Below the pieces are notes generated by a model, which saw only the letters and a list, made by a program, of their open reading frames with translations, had not been told where the DNA came from and did no database searches. From positions 14,839-74,245 of the forward strand of contig CAJTLI010000012.1 of NCBI GenBank assembly GCA_910577525.1: a stretch of DNA of 59,407 nt, read 5' to 3'. This DNA comes from an uncultured Oscillospiraceae bacterium. Its GTDB lineage: Bacteria; Bacillota; Clostridia; Oscillospirales; Oscillospiraceae. Shown piece by piece: positions 7,805 to 16,614 of this stretch; within the stretch, counting starts at the first letter, position 1; each line of letters starts with the position of its first letter. The position numbers and the translations under genes are program-made.

Positions 7805-8716
7805 ATGGATCAACAACGCAGAGTGATTGCTCTGGGCTTTTTCGACGGGGTGCACATGGGCCACGGCGCCCTTTTGCGCACGGTGGCGGAACGGGCCAGA
7901 ACCCTGGACGCCCTCCCCTGCGCCTTCACCTTCGACCGCAGCCCCACCGCCGCCCTCACGGGGAAGGCCGTCCCCCTGCTCAGCGGCGTGGAGGACCGGA
8001 CCGCCCTTATGCGCGCGCTGTACGGCGTTCAGGAGGTCATTGTGGCCCCCTTCGGCCGGATGCGCCAGATGGACTGGCAGGACTTTGTGGCCCAGTACCT
8101 GAAAAAGGAGCTGGGGGCGGTCCATGTGGTGGCCGGCCATGACTTCCATTTCGGCTATCGGGGGCAGGGCGACCCCCGGCGGCTGCAGGAGAAGTGCCGG
8201 GAGCTGGGCATGGGCTGCGACGTGATCCCCAAGGTGGAGATCGACGGGACGACGGTCTCGTCCACATACATCCGCGCTCTGGTGGAGGAGGGCAGAATGG
8301 AGCGGGCCCGGTGGTTTCTGGGCCATCCCCACACCCTGTCCGGCCCGGTGGTCCACGGCAGCGAGCTGGGCCGTACGCTGGGCACCCCCACCGCCAACCT
8401 GCTGGTGCCCGCGGGGGTCATCGCCCCCCGCTTCGGGGTGTACGCCAGCCGGGTGGTCCTCCCGGACGGCGGCGTAAAAGCGGCTGTGACCAACGTGGGC
8501 TTCCGGCCCACAGTGAACAACGACCAGCGCGCCGTCACCGTGGAGTCCTGGATTCTGGACTATCAGGGCATTCTGTATGGCCAGCTGATCCGGGTGGAGT
8601 TTTACGCGCACCTCCGGCCGGAACGGAAATTTCCCTCTGTGGAGGCGCTGCGCCAGGCCATTCTGGAAAACAGCCGGCAGACCCGGGACTACTTCGCAAG
8701 AGAACAGGAAGGATGA
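7805..8716 (+). CDS. ribF: Bifunctional riboflavin kinase / FAD synthetase RibF
   Basis: RibF phosphorylates riboflavin to FMN and adenylylates FMN to FAD. The 303-residue protein has the nucleotidyltransferase domain first (GFFDGVHMGH at residues 11-20, CAFTFDRSP, VVAGHDFHFGYRGQGD, VSSTYIRALVEEG) and the flavokinase domain second (GTPTANL, FGVYASRV, AVTNVGFRPTV, VESWILDYQGILYG). It begins very close to the first motif, about 10 residues shorter at the front than many relatives. ATG 7805 is preceded by AGAGGTG from the repeat end. No FMN riboswitch is visible upstream. Confidence 0.94.
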   Translation: MDQQRRVIALGFFDGVHMGHGALLRTVAERARTLDALPCAFTFDRSPTAALTGKAVPLLSGVEDRTALMRALYGVQEVIVAPFGRMRQMDWQDFVAQYLKKELGAVHVVAGHDFHFGYRGQGDPRRLQEKCRELGMGCDVIPKVEIDGTTVSSTYIRALVEEGRMERARWFLGHPHTLSGPVVHGSELGRTLGTPTANLLVPAGVIAPRFGVYASRVVLPDGGVKAAVTNVGFRPTVNNDQRAVTVESWILDYQGILYGQLIRVEFYAHLRPERKFPSVEALRQAILENSRQTRDYFAREQEG

Positions 8717-8725
8717 TAACCGGTC

Positions 8726-9202
8726 ATGGGTGAGCTGAACATACGCAGGGCGGCGGAACAGGACATTCCGGTCATCGGCAGGCTGCTCTATCAGGTCCAC
8801 AAGGTGCACAGCGACGCGCGCCCCGACCTGTTTAAAGCCGGAGCGAAAAAATATACCGATGATCAGCTGCGGCAGATTCTCACGGACGGTTTGCGGCCGG
8901 TTTTCGTCGCGGAAAAGGATGGGAGCATTCTGGGTTACGCCTTCTGCGTCCACCAGCAGCATACTGGAAGCGGAAATATGACGGACGTCAAAACCCTCTA
9001 CATTGACGACCTGTGCGTAGACGGGGCTGCCCGGGGCGGGCACATCGGCAGAAGTTTATATGAATACGTCCTAAACTACGCGAAAGAGCGGGGATACTAT
9101 AACGTAACGCTCAACGTGTGGGCGGCAAACACAGGGGCGCTGCGGTTTTATGAAAAGCTGGGCCTCAGGCCCCAGAAAATCGGGATGGAGGCCATATTGT
9201 AA
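8726..9202 (+). CDS. GNAT-family N-acetyltransferase
   Basis: This 158-residue protein has the GNAT fold: N-terminal LNIRRAAEQDIPVIGRLL, the central strand LYIDDLCVDGAARGGHIGRSL, in which the Arg-Gly-Gly-His-Ile-Gly stretch is the acetyl-CoA pyrophosphate loop (about residues 105-116), then NVTLNVWAANTGALRFYEKLGL, the typical C-terminal half. It would move an acetyl group from acetyl-CoA to an unknown amine. It begins 9 bases after ribF with AGGAAGGA upstream. It ends just before a terminator shared with feoB on the other strand. The substrate cannot be read from sequence. Confidence 0.85.
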   Translation: MGELNIRRAAEQDIPVIGRLLYQVHKVHSDARPDLFKAGAKKYTDDQLRQILTDGLRPVFVAEKDGSILGYAFCVHQQHTGSGNMTDVKTLYIDDLCVDGAARGGHIGRSLYEYVLNYAKERGYYNVTLNVWAANTGALRFYEKLGLRPQKIGMEAIL

Positions 9203-9268
9203 CCGGCGGCTTTGTCAAACCGCCCGCCCCTGTGGGCAGTTGGCTGAACGCCTCTATCTCCTGCGGAA

Positions 9269-9308
9269 AAGGCCGGATGGCCGGGATTTCTCCCAGCCAT
9301 CCGGCCTT
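9269..9308. terminator. Bidirectional terminator between GNAT gene and feoB
   Basis: A 13-bp perfect stem AAGGCCGGATGGC / GCCATCCGGCCTT encloses a smaller GGGA/TCCC hairpin. A-rich and T-rich flanks on both sides fit termination of the two convergent genes. Confidence 0.75.
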
Positions 9309-9331
9309 CTTGCTGCGGTCCTTCTCCCCTG

Positions 9332-11830
9332 TCACCGTTTGTCCTCCCGGCGGCCGCAGCCGCCGCAGGAGCCGCAGTCTCCGCCGCAGTGCCTGCCCTG
9401 CCTGCGGTTTCGGGCGATCCGCCCCACGGCCAGCAGCAGCGCCGCGGCCACGGCGGCGCCCGCTATGACGGTGCCCCAGTTCATGGCCGCGCCGGCCTGG
9501 GGAAGCAGCCCCACGGCCCGGACGCACAGCGCCGCGGTCCAGGCCACGCCGCACTGCCATACCACCATGCCCGCCGCCCATTTCCAGCCCAGCTCCCGCT
9601 TGACGGAGGCGATGGCCGCGATACAGGGCGTGTACAGCAGGCTGAACACCAGCAGCGTGGCCGCCGCCAGCGGGGTCAGCGCGTTGGCGACGCCGCCGGC
9701 GTAGAGGATCTCCAGGGTGGAGGCCACGCTCTCCTTGGCGATGAAGCCGCTGATGAGGGAGGTGCAGATCCGCCAGTCCCCCAGCCCCAGGGGGGCCAGC
9801 AGCGGGGCGATCCAGCCCGCCGCCGCGGCAAGAATGCTGTCCTGAGAGTCGGCCACCAGGTCAAAATGCCAGTCGAAGCTCTGAAGAAACCAGATGGCCA
9901 CCGTGGCCACCAGAATCACGGTGAATGCCTTCTCCAGAAAATCCTTGGCCTTCTCCCAGAGCAGCTGAATCACGTTTTTGGCGGAGGGCAGCCGGTAATT
10001 GGGCAGCTCCATCACAAAGGGAACCGCCTCCCCCTTGAAGAGGAACCCCTTGTACAGATAAGCCGCCAGAATGCCCACCAGAATACCCAGTATGTACAGC
10101 CCCGCCATGACGAGCCCCCCCTGCTCCGGGAAAAAGGCGCTGGCAAAGAAGGCGTACACCGGCAGCTTGGCGGTGCAGCTCATAAAGGGGGTGAGAAAAA
10201 TGGTCATACGCCGGTCCCGCTCGCTGGGGAGGGTGCGGGTGGCCATCACCGCCGGCACCGTACAGCCAAAGCCCACCAGCATGGGCACGATGCTCCGGCC
10301 GGACAGGCCGATCTTCCGCAGCAGCTTATCCATGAAAAAGGCCACCCGGGCGATGTAGCCGCTGTCCTCCATCAGGGACAGAAAGAAGAACAGGGTGACG
10401 ATGATGGGCAGAAAGCTGAGCACGCTGCCCACGCCCTCGAAGATGCCGTCGATGATGAGACCGTGAAGGACCTCGTTGACGCCGTTTGCCGTCAGCCACC
10501 CGTCCGCGGCGGCAGTCAGCGCGCCGATGCCCGCCGCCAGCAGCTCCTGGAAAAAGAGGCCGATGACGTTGAAGGTGAGGTAGAACACCAGCACCATGAT
10601 GCCGATGAAGCAGGGGATGGCGGTGTATTTCCCGGTGAGAATCCGGTCGATGCGCTCGCTGCGCACCCGCTCCCGGCTCTGCTTGGGCTTGATCACCGTC
10701 TGCTCGCACAGCCGCTCGATGAAGGAGAAGCGCATGTCCGCCATGGCGGCGGCCCGGTCCAGCCCCCGCTCCCGCTCCATCTGCGCGATGATATGCTCCA
10801 ATATCTCCGTCTCGTTTTGGGTAAGGCGCAGCTGCTCCAGAATCAGGTGGTCGCCCTCGATCACCTTGCTGGCGGCAAACCGGAGGGGCAGGCCAGCGGC
10901 CTCCGCATGGTCCTCAATGAGATGGATGACGGCATGGATGCAGCGGTGGACCGCCCCGCCGAAGTCGTTTTTGCCGCAGAAATCCTGGCGGGTGGGCCGC
11001 TCCTGATACTGGGCGATGTGAATGGCGTGGGCCACCAGCTCGTCCACACCCTCGTTTTTCGCCGCCGAGATTGGCACTACCGGGACGCCCAGGGCGGCCT
11101 CCAGGCCGTTGATGTCGATGGCGCCGCCGTTGGCCGTCACCTCGTCCATCATATTCAGCGCCACCACCATGGGCAGGCCCATCTCCAGCAGCTGCATGGT
11201 CAGGTACAGGTTGCGCTGGATGTTGGTGGCGTCCACGATGTTTATGATGGTCTTCGGACTGCCGCTGAGCACAAAATTCCGGGATACGATCTCCTCGCTG
11301 CTGTAGGGGGACATGGAGTAGATGCCGGGCAGATCGGTGACGGAGGTGTTGGCCCGGCCCTTGATGGGGCCGCTTTTCTGGTCCACGGTGACGCCGGGAA
11401 AATTGCCCACGTGCTGGTTGGAGCCGGTGAGCTGGTTGAACAGGGTGGTCTTGCCGCAGTTCTGGTTGCCCACCAGGGCGTAGGCCAGCTCCGTCCCCTC
11501 GGGAAGGGGCGCGGCCGCCTCCCTGTGGTATTTGCCCCCCTCGCCCAGGCCGGGGTGGGAGGATTTCTCGATGCCGGACGGCCCCTCGTGCTTCCGGCTG
11601 CGCTGTACAATGGGGTCGATCTGGATCTGGGCGGCCTCGTCCAGGCGCAGGGTAAGCTCATACCCGTGGATTTGCAGCTCCATGGGGTCGCCCATGGGGG
11701 CCAGCTTCACCGCCGTGACCTCCGCGCCGGGGATCACCCCCATATCCAGAAAATGCTGGCGCAGGGCGCCCTCGCCCCCCACCGCCCGGATCTGCGCGCT
11801 CTTTCCGATCTCCAGTTCCCTCAGCGTCAT
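9332..11830 (-). CDS. feoB: FeoA-FeoB ferrous iron transporter with fused Cys-rich C-terminal domain
   Basis: This 832-residue protein joins three Feo parts. Residues 1-72 are FeoA (SH3-like, HFLDMGVIPGAEV). Residues about 118-290 are the FeoB GTPase domain with G1 GNQNCGKTT, FPGVTVD, G3 DLPG and G4 NMMD. The membrane core with gate motifs (LVGFGCTVPAVMATRT, FMSCTAKLPVY) follows to about residue 780. The last 47 residues start with a new membrane helix (GTVIAGAAVAAALLLAVG) and end in CGGDCGSCGGC, which matches the separate FeoB-associated Cys-rich membrane protein of other bacteria. It imports Fe(II) across the inner membrane. A near-consensus promoter lies upstream. Confidence 0.95.
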   Translation of the reverse strand: MTLRELEIGKSAQIRAVGGEGALRQHFLDMGVIPGAEVTAVKLAPMGDPMELQIHGYELTLRLDEAAQIQIDPIVQRSRKHEGPSGIEKSSHPGLGEGGKYHREAAAPLPEGTELAYALVGNQNCGKTTLFNQLTGSNQHVGNFPGVTVDQKSGPIKGRANTSVTDLPGIYSMSPYSSEEIVSRNFVLSGSPKTIINIVDATNIQRNLYLTMQLLEMGLPMVVALNMMDEVTANGGAIDINGLEAALGVPVVPISAAKNEGVDELVAHAIHIAQYQERPTRQDFCGKNDFGGAVHRCIHAVIHLIEDHAEAAGLPLRFAASKVIEGDHLILEQLRLTQNETEILEHIIAQMERERGLDRAAAMADMRFSFIERLCEQTVIKPKQSRERVRSERIDRILTGKYTAIPCFIGIMVLVFYLTFNVIGLFFQELLAAGIGALTAAADGWLTANGVNEVLHGLIIDGIFEGVGSVLSFLPIIVTLFFFLSLMEDSGYIARVAFFMDKLLRKIGLSGRSIVPMLVGFGCTVPAVMATRTLPSERDRRMTIFLTPFMSCTAKLPVYAFFASAFFPEQGGLVMAGLYILGILVGILAAYLYKGFLFKGEAVPFVMELPNYRLPSAKNVIQLLWEKAKDFLEKAFTVILVATVAIWFLQSFDWHFDLVADSQDSILAAAAGWIAPLLAPLGLGDWRICTSLISGFIAKESVASTLEILYAGGVANALTPLAAATLLVFSLLYTPCIAAIASVKRELGWKWAAGMVVWQCGVAWTAALCVRAVGLLPQAGAAMNWGTVIAGAAVAAALLLAVGRIARNRRQGRHCGGDCGSCGGCGRREDKR

Positions 11831-11878
11831 AACAGCATTGCCTCCTCCGCCCGCGGCGCGGTTTTTTCAGACGACCCT

Positions 11879-11907
11879 ATTATAGTAACCTTTCGCTAAC
11901 TTTTCAA
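11879..11907 (-). promoter_or_regulatory. Promoter of feoB
   Basis: On the minus strand TTGAAA and TATAAT are separated by 17 bases. The spacer contains GTTAGCGAAAGGTTAC, whose repeated GTTA half-sites could be part of an iron-repressor site, but no clear palindrome matches a known box. Confidence 0.75.
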
Positions 11908-11962
11908 TATCCAAGTTGGGGCCGACGCAAATTTTTTCCCCAGGGGGCCTTCCACGACGGCC

Positions 11963-11991
11963 TTGCATTTTCTTCCGCCGTGATGTATACT
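11963..11991 (+). promoter_or_regulatory. Promoter upstream of the TIM-barrel gene
   Basis: TTGCAT and TATACT are separated by 17 bases, 56 bases before the ATG at 12047. It is divergent from the feoB promoter. Confidence 0.65.
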
Positions 11992-12046
11992 GATTTAAAA
12001 AGAATTGCCCCGGTTCGAGGGGGCGGCGAACCGGAGGGACACACGC

Positions 12047-13045
12047 ATGTATGAATTGATCCCGCTCCCCCTGTCCGCCGGGACGCTGGTGGAGTACGGC
12101 GGGGCGGCGGGCCTGCGCCGGGCGCTGGCGGACCTGGGCTGCCAGGGCGTGGAGGCCATCTGGGCCGGCGAGCCCGTCCCGGCGGAGTTCCCCCGGGAGC
12201 TGGCGGTGGGCTGGCACCTGACCTTTTTCACCGACTGGCTGGATTTGTACCGGGAGGACCGGGCCATGCTGCTGGAAAAGTACGGCAGCATGGAGGAGGC
12301 CCGCCGGTTCTACGGCGGCCTGGGGGCGGACTACCTGCTCCAGGTCTACCGGGCCGACCTGGCCCGGGCCAAGGCCCTGGGGGTCAAGTACATCGTCTTC
12401 CACGTGTCCGACGTCTCCATTGAGGAGGGCTACACCTACCGCTGGCGGCACAGCCCGGAGGAGGTCATCGACGGGGCGGCGGAGGTGGTCAACGCCCTGC
12501 TGGGGGACCGGGAGGACAGCTTTGACTTTTTGATGGAAAACCTGTGGTGGGCGGGGCTGACCATGGCGGAGCCTGAACTGACGGCCCGGCTGCTGGAGCG
12601 GGTCCGCTGTCCGAAGAAGGGACTGCTGCTGGACACGGGGCACCTGATGAACGCCAATCCCGCCCTGAGGGACCAGCGGGAGGGGGTGGACTACATCCAC
12701 CGGATGCTGGACCGGCACGGCGGGCTGTGCCGGTATATCCGGGGGCTGCACCTCCACCAGTCCCTCAGCGGGGCGTACGTGCGGGAGCACACCGGATTTG
12801 TGCCCCCGGACCTGCCCCGGGGCAGCATCGAGCAGTACAGCGTCAACTACCGGCACATACAGCGCATCGACCGCCATGAGCCCTGGACCGACACGGCGGC
12901 GGCCTCCCTGGTGGAGCGGCTGCGCCCGGACTATCTGGTCCACGAGCTGTCGGCGGAGGGGCCCGGGCCCCGGCGGGAGGCCACCCTGCGGCAGAGGCGG
13001 GCGCTGGGTCTGGACCGGGCGGCGCGGGGCCGGGCCGGAGAATAG
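12047..13045 (+). CDS. Sugar phosphate isomerase/epimerase-like TIM-barrel protein
   Basis: The 332-residue protein looks like the xylose-isomerase-like (AP endonuclease 2) TIM-barrel superfamily. Supporting parts are a beta strand VKYIVFHVSDVS near residue 125, FLMENLWWAG (a conserved Glu in a metal-site position), LLLDTGHLMNANP with Asp and His, and a late LHLHQSL strand. Such proteins are isomerases, epimerases or nucleases using divalent metal. No signal peptide is present. ATG 12047 follows GGAGGGA; the frame extends upstream to 12005 without a better site. Substrate unknown. It stands alone between its own promoter and a GC-rich hairpin. Confidence 0.72.
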   Translation: MYELIPLPLSAGTLVEYGGAAGLRRALADLGCQGVEAIWAGEPVPAEFPRELAVGWHLTFFTDWLDLYREDRAMLLEKYGSMEEARRFYGGLGADYLLQVYRADLARAKALGVKYIVFHVSDVSIEEGYTYRWRHSPEEVIDGAAEVVNALLGDREDSFDFLMENLWWAGLTMAEPELTARLLERVRCPKKGLLLDTGHLMNANPALRDQREGVDYIHRMLDRHGGLCRYIRGLHLHQSLSGAYVREHTGFVPPDLPRGSIEQYSVNYRHIQRIDRHEPWTDTAAASLVERLRPDYLVHELSAEGPGPRREATLRQRRALGLDRAARGRAGE

Positions 13046-13052
13046 GGCGGAC

Positions 13053-13080
13053 GGCGCGCGGCATGGTCCGCGCGCCCCTT
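13053..13080 (+). terminator. Probable terminator
   Basis: A 9-bp stem GGCGCGCGG / CCGCGCGCC with a 6-base loop is followed by only a short CCTTT tract, so it is a weak but plausible terminator after the TIM-barrel gene. Confidence 0.5.
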
Positions 13081-13146
13081 TATGTCCTGGCGGGACGCCC
13101 TCCCCGCAAGCGCCCCGGCCTTCCCCCCGAAAAATGAAAACCGCTC

Positions 13147-13175
13147 TGGACAGACCGCCCCCGCGCTGGTATAAT
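13147..13175 (+). promoter_or_regulatory. Promoter of the MFS transporter gene
   Basis: TGGACA and TATAAT with a 17-base spacer, 72 bases upstream of the ATG at 13248. Confidence 0.7.
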
Positions 13176-13247
13176 TACCGGCGCGATCAGGGCCCGCACG
13201 TCCCGTCCGGACCGCGTGAATACAGCTTCCAAGGAGGAGCGCCGCCT

Positions 13248-14423
13248 ATGGCAAGTTTACTTTTGGCCGTTATCTATCTGTCCTTTATCAGCCTGGGCCT
13301 GCCCGATTCCCTTTTGGGCTCCGCCTGGCCGGTGATGCACGCCGACCTGGGCGTACCCATGTCCTGGGCCGGCGCGGTGTCCATCATTATCTCCGTGGGG
13401 ACCATCCTGTCCAGCCTGCAAAGCGACCGGCTCACCCGGCGGCTGGGGGCCGGGAAAGTCACCGCCGTCAGCGTGGGCATGACGGCGGCGGCCCTGGTGG
13501 GCTTCTCTCTCAGCGGCTCCTTCTGGGCGCTGTGCCTGTGGGCCGTCCCCTACGGCCTGGGGGCGGGCGGCGTGGACGCGGCGCTGAACAACTACGTGGC
13601 CCTTCACTATGCCAGCCGCCACATGAGCTGGCTCCACTGCATGTGGGGGGTGGGGGCCGCCGCAGGGCCCTACGTCATGGGCTATGCCCTGTCCGGCGGG
13701 CAGGGCTGGGGCGCGGGCTACCGGTACATCGCCGCCATACAGATTGTGCTGACGGCGGTGCTGCTGCTCAGCCTGCCCCTCTGGCGGGTCCACAAGGGCC
13801 AAGAGGACCGGACGGAGGCCCCCGCCGCCCCGCCGCTGAGCCTGCGGCAGATCTACGCCATCCCCGGGGCCAAAGAGGTGATGACCGCCTTTTTCTGCTA
13901 CTGCGCCCTGGAGCAGACCGCCGGGCTGTGGGCCAGCAGCTATCTCCACCTCCACCGGGGAATCCCGGCGGAGACGGCGGCGGGCTGCGCCGGGCTGTTT
14001 TACATCGGCATCACTGTGGGCCGGGCGGCCAGCGGCTTCCTCACCATGAAGCTCAATGACACCCAGATGATCCGGCTGGGCCAGGGGATCATCGCCGTGG
14101 GCGCCGCCGCCATGCTGGCCCCCGCGGGCGGGGCCGTCACCCTGGCCGGGCTGGTGCTGGTGGGGCTGGGCTGCGCCCCCATCTACCCCTGCGTCATCCA
14201 CTCCACGCCGGACCACTTCGGCGCGGACAAATCTCAGGCGGTGATCGGGGTCCAGATGGCCAGCGCCTACGTGGGCTCCTGCCTGATGCCGCCCCTGTTC
14301 GGCCTCATCGCCAACCACATCAGCCCGGCGCTGCTGCCGGTTTACCTGCTGGTCATCCTGGCGGTGATGGCGCTGTCCCACGAGGCCCTGCTGCGCCGCT
14401 GTGGGGAGAGCGCCCGGAGCTGA
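13248..14423 (+). CDS. MFS transporter
   Basis: This 391-residue membrane protein has about 12 hydrophobic segments, split by a central hydrophilic loop near residues 180-200 (VHKGQEDRTEAPAAPP). Major facilitator features are the motif-A-like loop SDRLTRRLGAGKV between segments 2 and 3 and a related loop SGFLTMKLNDTQ in the second half. The front AVIYLSFISLGLPDSLLGSAWP resembles the sugar/fucose-permease (FucP/glucose-MFS) branch, where GLPDS is common. ATG 13248 follows AAGGAGGAG. A sugar or small metabolite is the likely cargo, but I cannot name it. It has its own promoter, so it need not work with the TIM-barrel gene. Confidence 0.85.
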   Translation: MASLLLAVIYLSFISLGLPDSLLGSAWPVMHADLGVPMSWAGAVSIIISVGTILSSLQSDRLTRRLGAGKVTAVSVGMTAAALVGFSLSGSFWALCLWAVPYGLGAGGVDAALNNYVALHYASRHMSWLHCMWGVGAAAGPYVMGYALSGGQGWGAGYRYIAAIQIVLTAVLLLSLPLWRVHKGQEDRTEAPAAPPLSLRQIYAIPGAKEVMTAFFCYCALEQTAGLWASSYLHLHRGIPAETAAGCAGLFYIGITVGRAASGFLTMKLNDTQMIRLGQGIIAVGAAAMLAPAGGAVTLAGLVLVGLGCAPIYPCVIHSTPDHFGADKSQAVIGVQMASAYVGSCLMPPLFGLIANHISPALLPVYLLVILAVMALSHEALLRRCGESARS

Positions 14424-14470
14424 CCTCCGCCCCAGACCGGCGGCACATGGAACAGAGAGAGGGAGGCCGT

Positions 14471-15661
14471 ATGAAAATTTGGAAAATTGGCTCGGGGGCC
14501 CTGTCGGTGGGGCTGAGCATCGTTTTGATCTTCCAGTCCTTTTTTTCGGGGGTGTGGGACGCGCTGGCGGAAAACGGCCAGTTCTCCGGCGCCGCCGGGC
14601 TGGCGGTGGCCCTTCTGCTGGCCGCCGGAGGCATCGTCTCCATCGCCACCTGCGGCGGGAGCCGGGGCGGCGACATCGCCATGGCCATTCTCTTCGGCAT
14701 CGGCGGCGTGGTGGGCCTGGCCGCCCCGGGGGAGCCGACCAGCCTGCGGGTGTGGGCGGTGTGGAGTCTGGCCTGCGCCATCGCGGCCATGGCGGACATC
14801 GGCACCGGCGGCTGCGACAGAGCGCAGGACGAGGCGTTTCGTAAGTGGGCCGCACCGGTCAAGCCCATGCAGGGCCCCGTCACCCTGAACGACGTTCTGT
14901 CGGAGCGGGACCCCAGGGTGCGCAACGCCGCCGTCGACGCCCTCCCGGAGCGGGAGGCCAAGCATTACTTAAAGCAGCTGCTGAACGTCTTCGTGCCCCG
15001 GCAGCAGGAGTCCGGCCCGGACGACGGCTTGGTGAAGACCCTGATCGCCGTCCTGGCGGTGCTGGGCGTGTTCATCCTGACCGTGGTGGCGCTGGGGATC
15101 ATGTTCTCCGTGCTGGGCGGCGCGGGACAGAACGGGCCCGGCCCCGTGGCGGCCACCGCCTCCCCCATCGCCACCCTGCCCCCGCCGGAGAGCCCCTCCC
15201 CCCTGCCCTCCCCCACAGTCGAGCCCACCGCCGCGCCCTCAACCCCGCCGGCGTCCGGGGCGGGGACCCTGGGGGACTGCTATGTGGAGATCAAAACCGC
15301 CTTCCTCACCCAGGACATCGAGGGAAAGACGGCCATCGTCATCACCTATGAGTGGACCAACAACGGCCCGGAGACCACCAGCGCCCTGGCCGAGCTGACC
15401 TGGACGGCCCGCCAGGGCAGCGCCCAGCTGGTGAGCGCCGCCATCTCCAGGGAGCCGCGATACGAGCCCGGGACCTCCGGGCACAGCGTCCGGCCCGGGG
15501 TCACATCGGAGGTCCAGTGCGCCTTTACGCTGGAAAACGACACGTCCACCGTGGTGTTTGAGCTGGGCGTATTCGGCGGCGCCTCCAGGGAAACGGTGTC
15601 CATGCGCTTTTCCCCGGATCGGCTCACCCGGGCCCAAAATCCGGTGGACAACCCCCAATGA
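14471..15661 (+). CDS. Membrane protein with C-terminal DUF5067-like domain
   Basis: The 396-residue protein has four hydrophobic segments in the first 115 residues, a cytoplasmic-looking stretch (NDVLSERDPRVRNAAVDALPE) that resembles one HEAT-type helix pair, a fifth membrane segment (about 195-220), a Pro/Ser/Thr-rich linker (PPPESPSPLPSPTVEP) and a C-terminal beta-rich domain. That domain (IEGKTAIVITYEWTNNGPET) resembles DUF5067, an immunoglobulin-like extracytoplasmic fold. The last part is predicted outside the cell. ATG 14471 follows GAGAGGGAGG; the upstream ATG 14447 has no such site. Function unknown; the ATP synthase promoter lies inside its 3' end. Confidence 0.72.
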   Translation: MKIWKIGSGALSVGLSIVLIFQSFFSGVWDALAENGQFSGAAGLAVALLLAAGGIVSIATCGGSRGGDIAMAILFGIGGVVGLAAPGEPTSLRVWAVWSLACAIAAMADIGTGGCDRAQDEAFRKWAAPVKPMQGPVTLNDVLSERDPRVRNAAVDALPEREAKHYLKQLLNVFVPRQQESGPDDGLVKTLIAVLAVLGVFILTVVALGIMFSVLGGAGQNGPGPVAATASPIATLPPPESPSPLPSPTVEPTAAPSTPPASGAGTLGDCYVEIKTAFLTQDIEGKTAIVITYEWTNNGPETTSALAELTWTARQGSAQLVSAAISREPRYEPGTSGHSVRPGVTSEVQCAFTLENDTSTVVFELGVFGGASRETVSMRFSPDRLTRAQNPVDNPQ

Positions 15662-15673
15662 CAGGTGTATAAT
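15645..15673 (+). promoter_or_regulatory. Promoter of the ATP synthase operon
   Basis: TGGACA and TATAAT with a 17-base spacer straddle the end of the DUF5067-like gene, 61 bases before the atpB start. Confidence 0.75.
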
Positions 15674-15734
15674 ATGGCTGACGCGCCCTTTCCCATGGGC
15701 ACGGAGGGAATTGCTGGAAAGAAGGAATGCTTGG

Positions 15735-16577
15735 ATGAAGCGACACAAAAAGGGCCTGGCGGTCTGGCTGACAGCTGTGCTGCTGCTGCTCATCGCCGCG
15801 CTGCTGGCCGGCTCCCCGGGCCGGTCGGAGAGCGTTCAGGAGGCCATGCGGGACGCCGTGCTTCACGACGCCAATCAGGTCAGCCTCCTGGGGCTCAAAA
15901 CAGTCAGTCCGGGGATGATTTCCGCCTTTGGGGTGACGGCGGCGCTGCTGGCGCTGGCCGCCGTGATGAGGATTTTCGTCATCCCCCGCTTCCGGCTTCA
16001 GCCGGGAAAGCTCCAGCTGCTGCTGGAGGAATGGGTGGGCCTGTTTGACGGCATGGCCAAGGGAAACAGCCCCCACCGGAACAAATTTCTGGGGCTGTAT
16101 CTCTTTTCCGCCGGGTCCTATATTTTCGTGGGGACCCTGTCGGAGCTGCTGGGCCTCCAGGCCGTCACGGTGCACGGGCATCCCATCACCCTGCCCGCCC
16201 CCCTGTCCGACGTGAACGGGGCCATCGCCATGGGCACCCTGTCCTACCTGGTGATCCTGTCCGGCGGCATAGCCTCCAACGGCCTGGGCGGCGTGGGCCG
16301 GACCCTCAAGGAGTTCTCCCTGCCCATATCCATGAGCTTCCGGCTGTTCGGCGCGCTGCTCAGCGGCCTGCTGGTGACGGAGCTGGTCTATTACTACGTG
16401 CATCTGAGCTTTGTGCTGCCGGTGGTGGTGGGGGTGCTGTTCACCCTGCTCCACGCGCTGATTCAGTCCTACGTGCTCACCATGCTGGTGGCGCTGTACT
16501 ACGGAGAGGTGTCCGAACCGCCGGTTCCCAAGCCGAAAAAGGAAAAAAAGCCGGCGCTCCAAGCGGAAACCCCCTGA
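15735..16577 (+). CDS. atpB: F-type ATP synthase subunit a
   Basis: Subunit a forms the ion half-channels of the membrane sector. The 280-residue protein has a leading hydrophobic segment, then several membrane helices. The essential Arg is in SMSFRLFGALLSG (about residue 208). Family features upstream include NKFLGLYLFSAGSYIFVG and LKEFSLPI. The C-terminus is a Lys/Pro-rich cytoplasmic tail (PVPKPKKEKKP). ATG 15735 has GAAGGA 8 bases upstream; the frame is open farther upstream but overlaps the promoter. It starts the order a-c-b-(delta)alpha-gamma-beta-epsilon. No atpI precedes it. Confidence 0.92.
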   Translation: MKRHKKGLAVWLTAVLLLLIAALLAGSPGRSESVQEAMRDAVLHDANQVSLLGLKTVSPGMISAFGVTAALLALAAVMRIFVIPRFRLQPGKLQLLLEEWVGLFDGMAKGNSPHRNKFLGLYLFSAGSYIFVGTLSELLGLQAVTVHGHPITLPAPLSDVNGAIAMGTLSYLVILSGGIASNGLGGVGRTLKEFSLPISMSFRLFGALLSGLLVTELVYYYVHLSFVLPVVVGVLFTLLHALIQSYVLTMLVALYYGEVSEPPVPKPKKEKKPALQAETP

Positions 16578-16614
16578 CCACACAAATTTTATAGATAAAT
16601 GGAGGTCCTTTCCC

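Noticed and set aside
9389..11899. 836-codon open frame on the plus strand opposite feoB
   Set aside because: It is antisense to FeoB, has His/Gln/Gly-rich low-complexity content and no ribosome site; FeoB motifs on the minus strand are clear.
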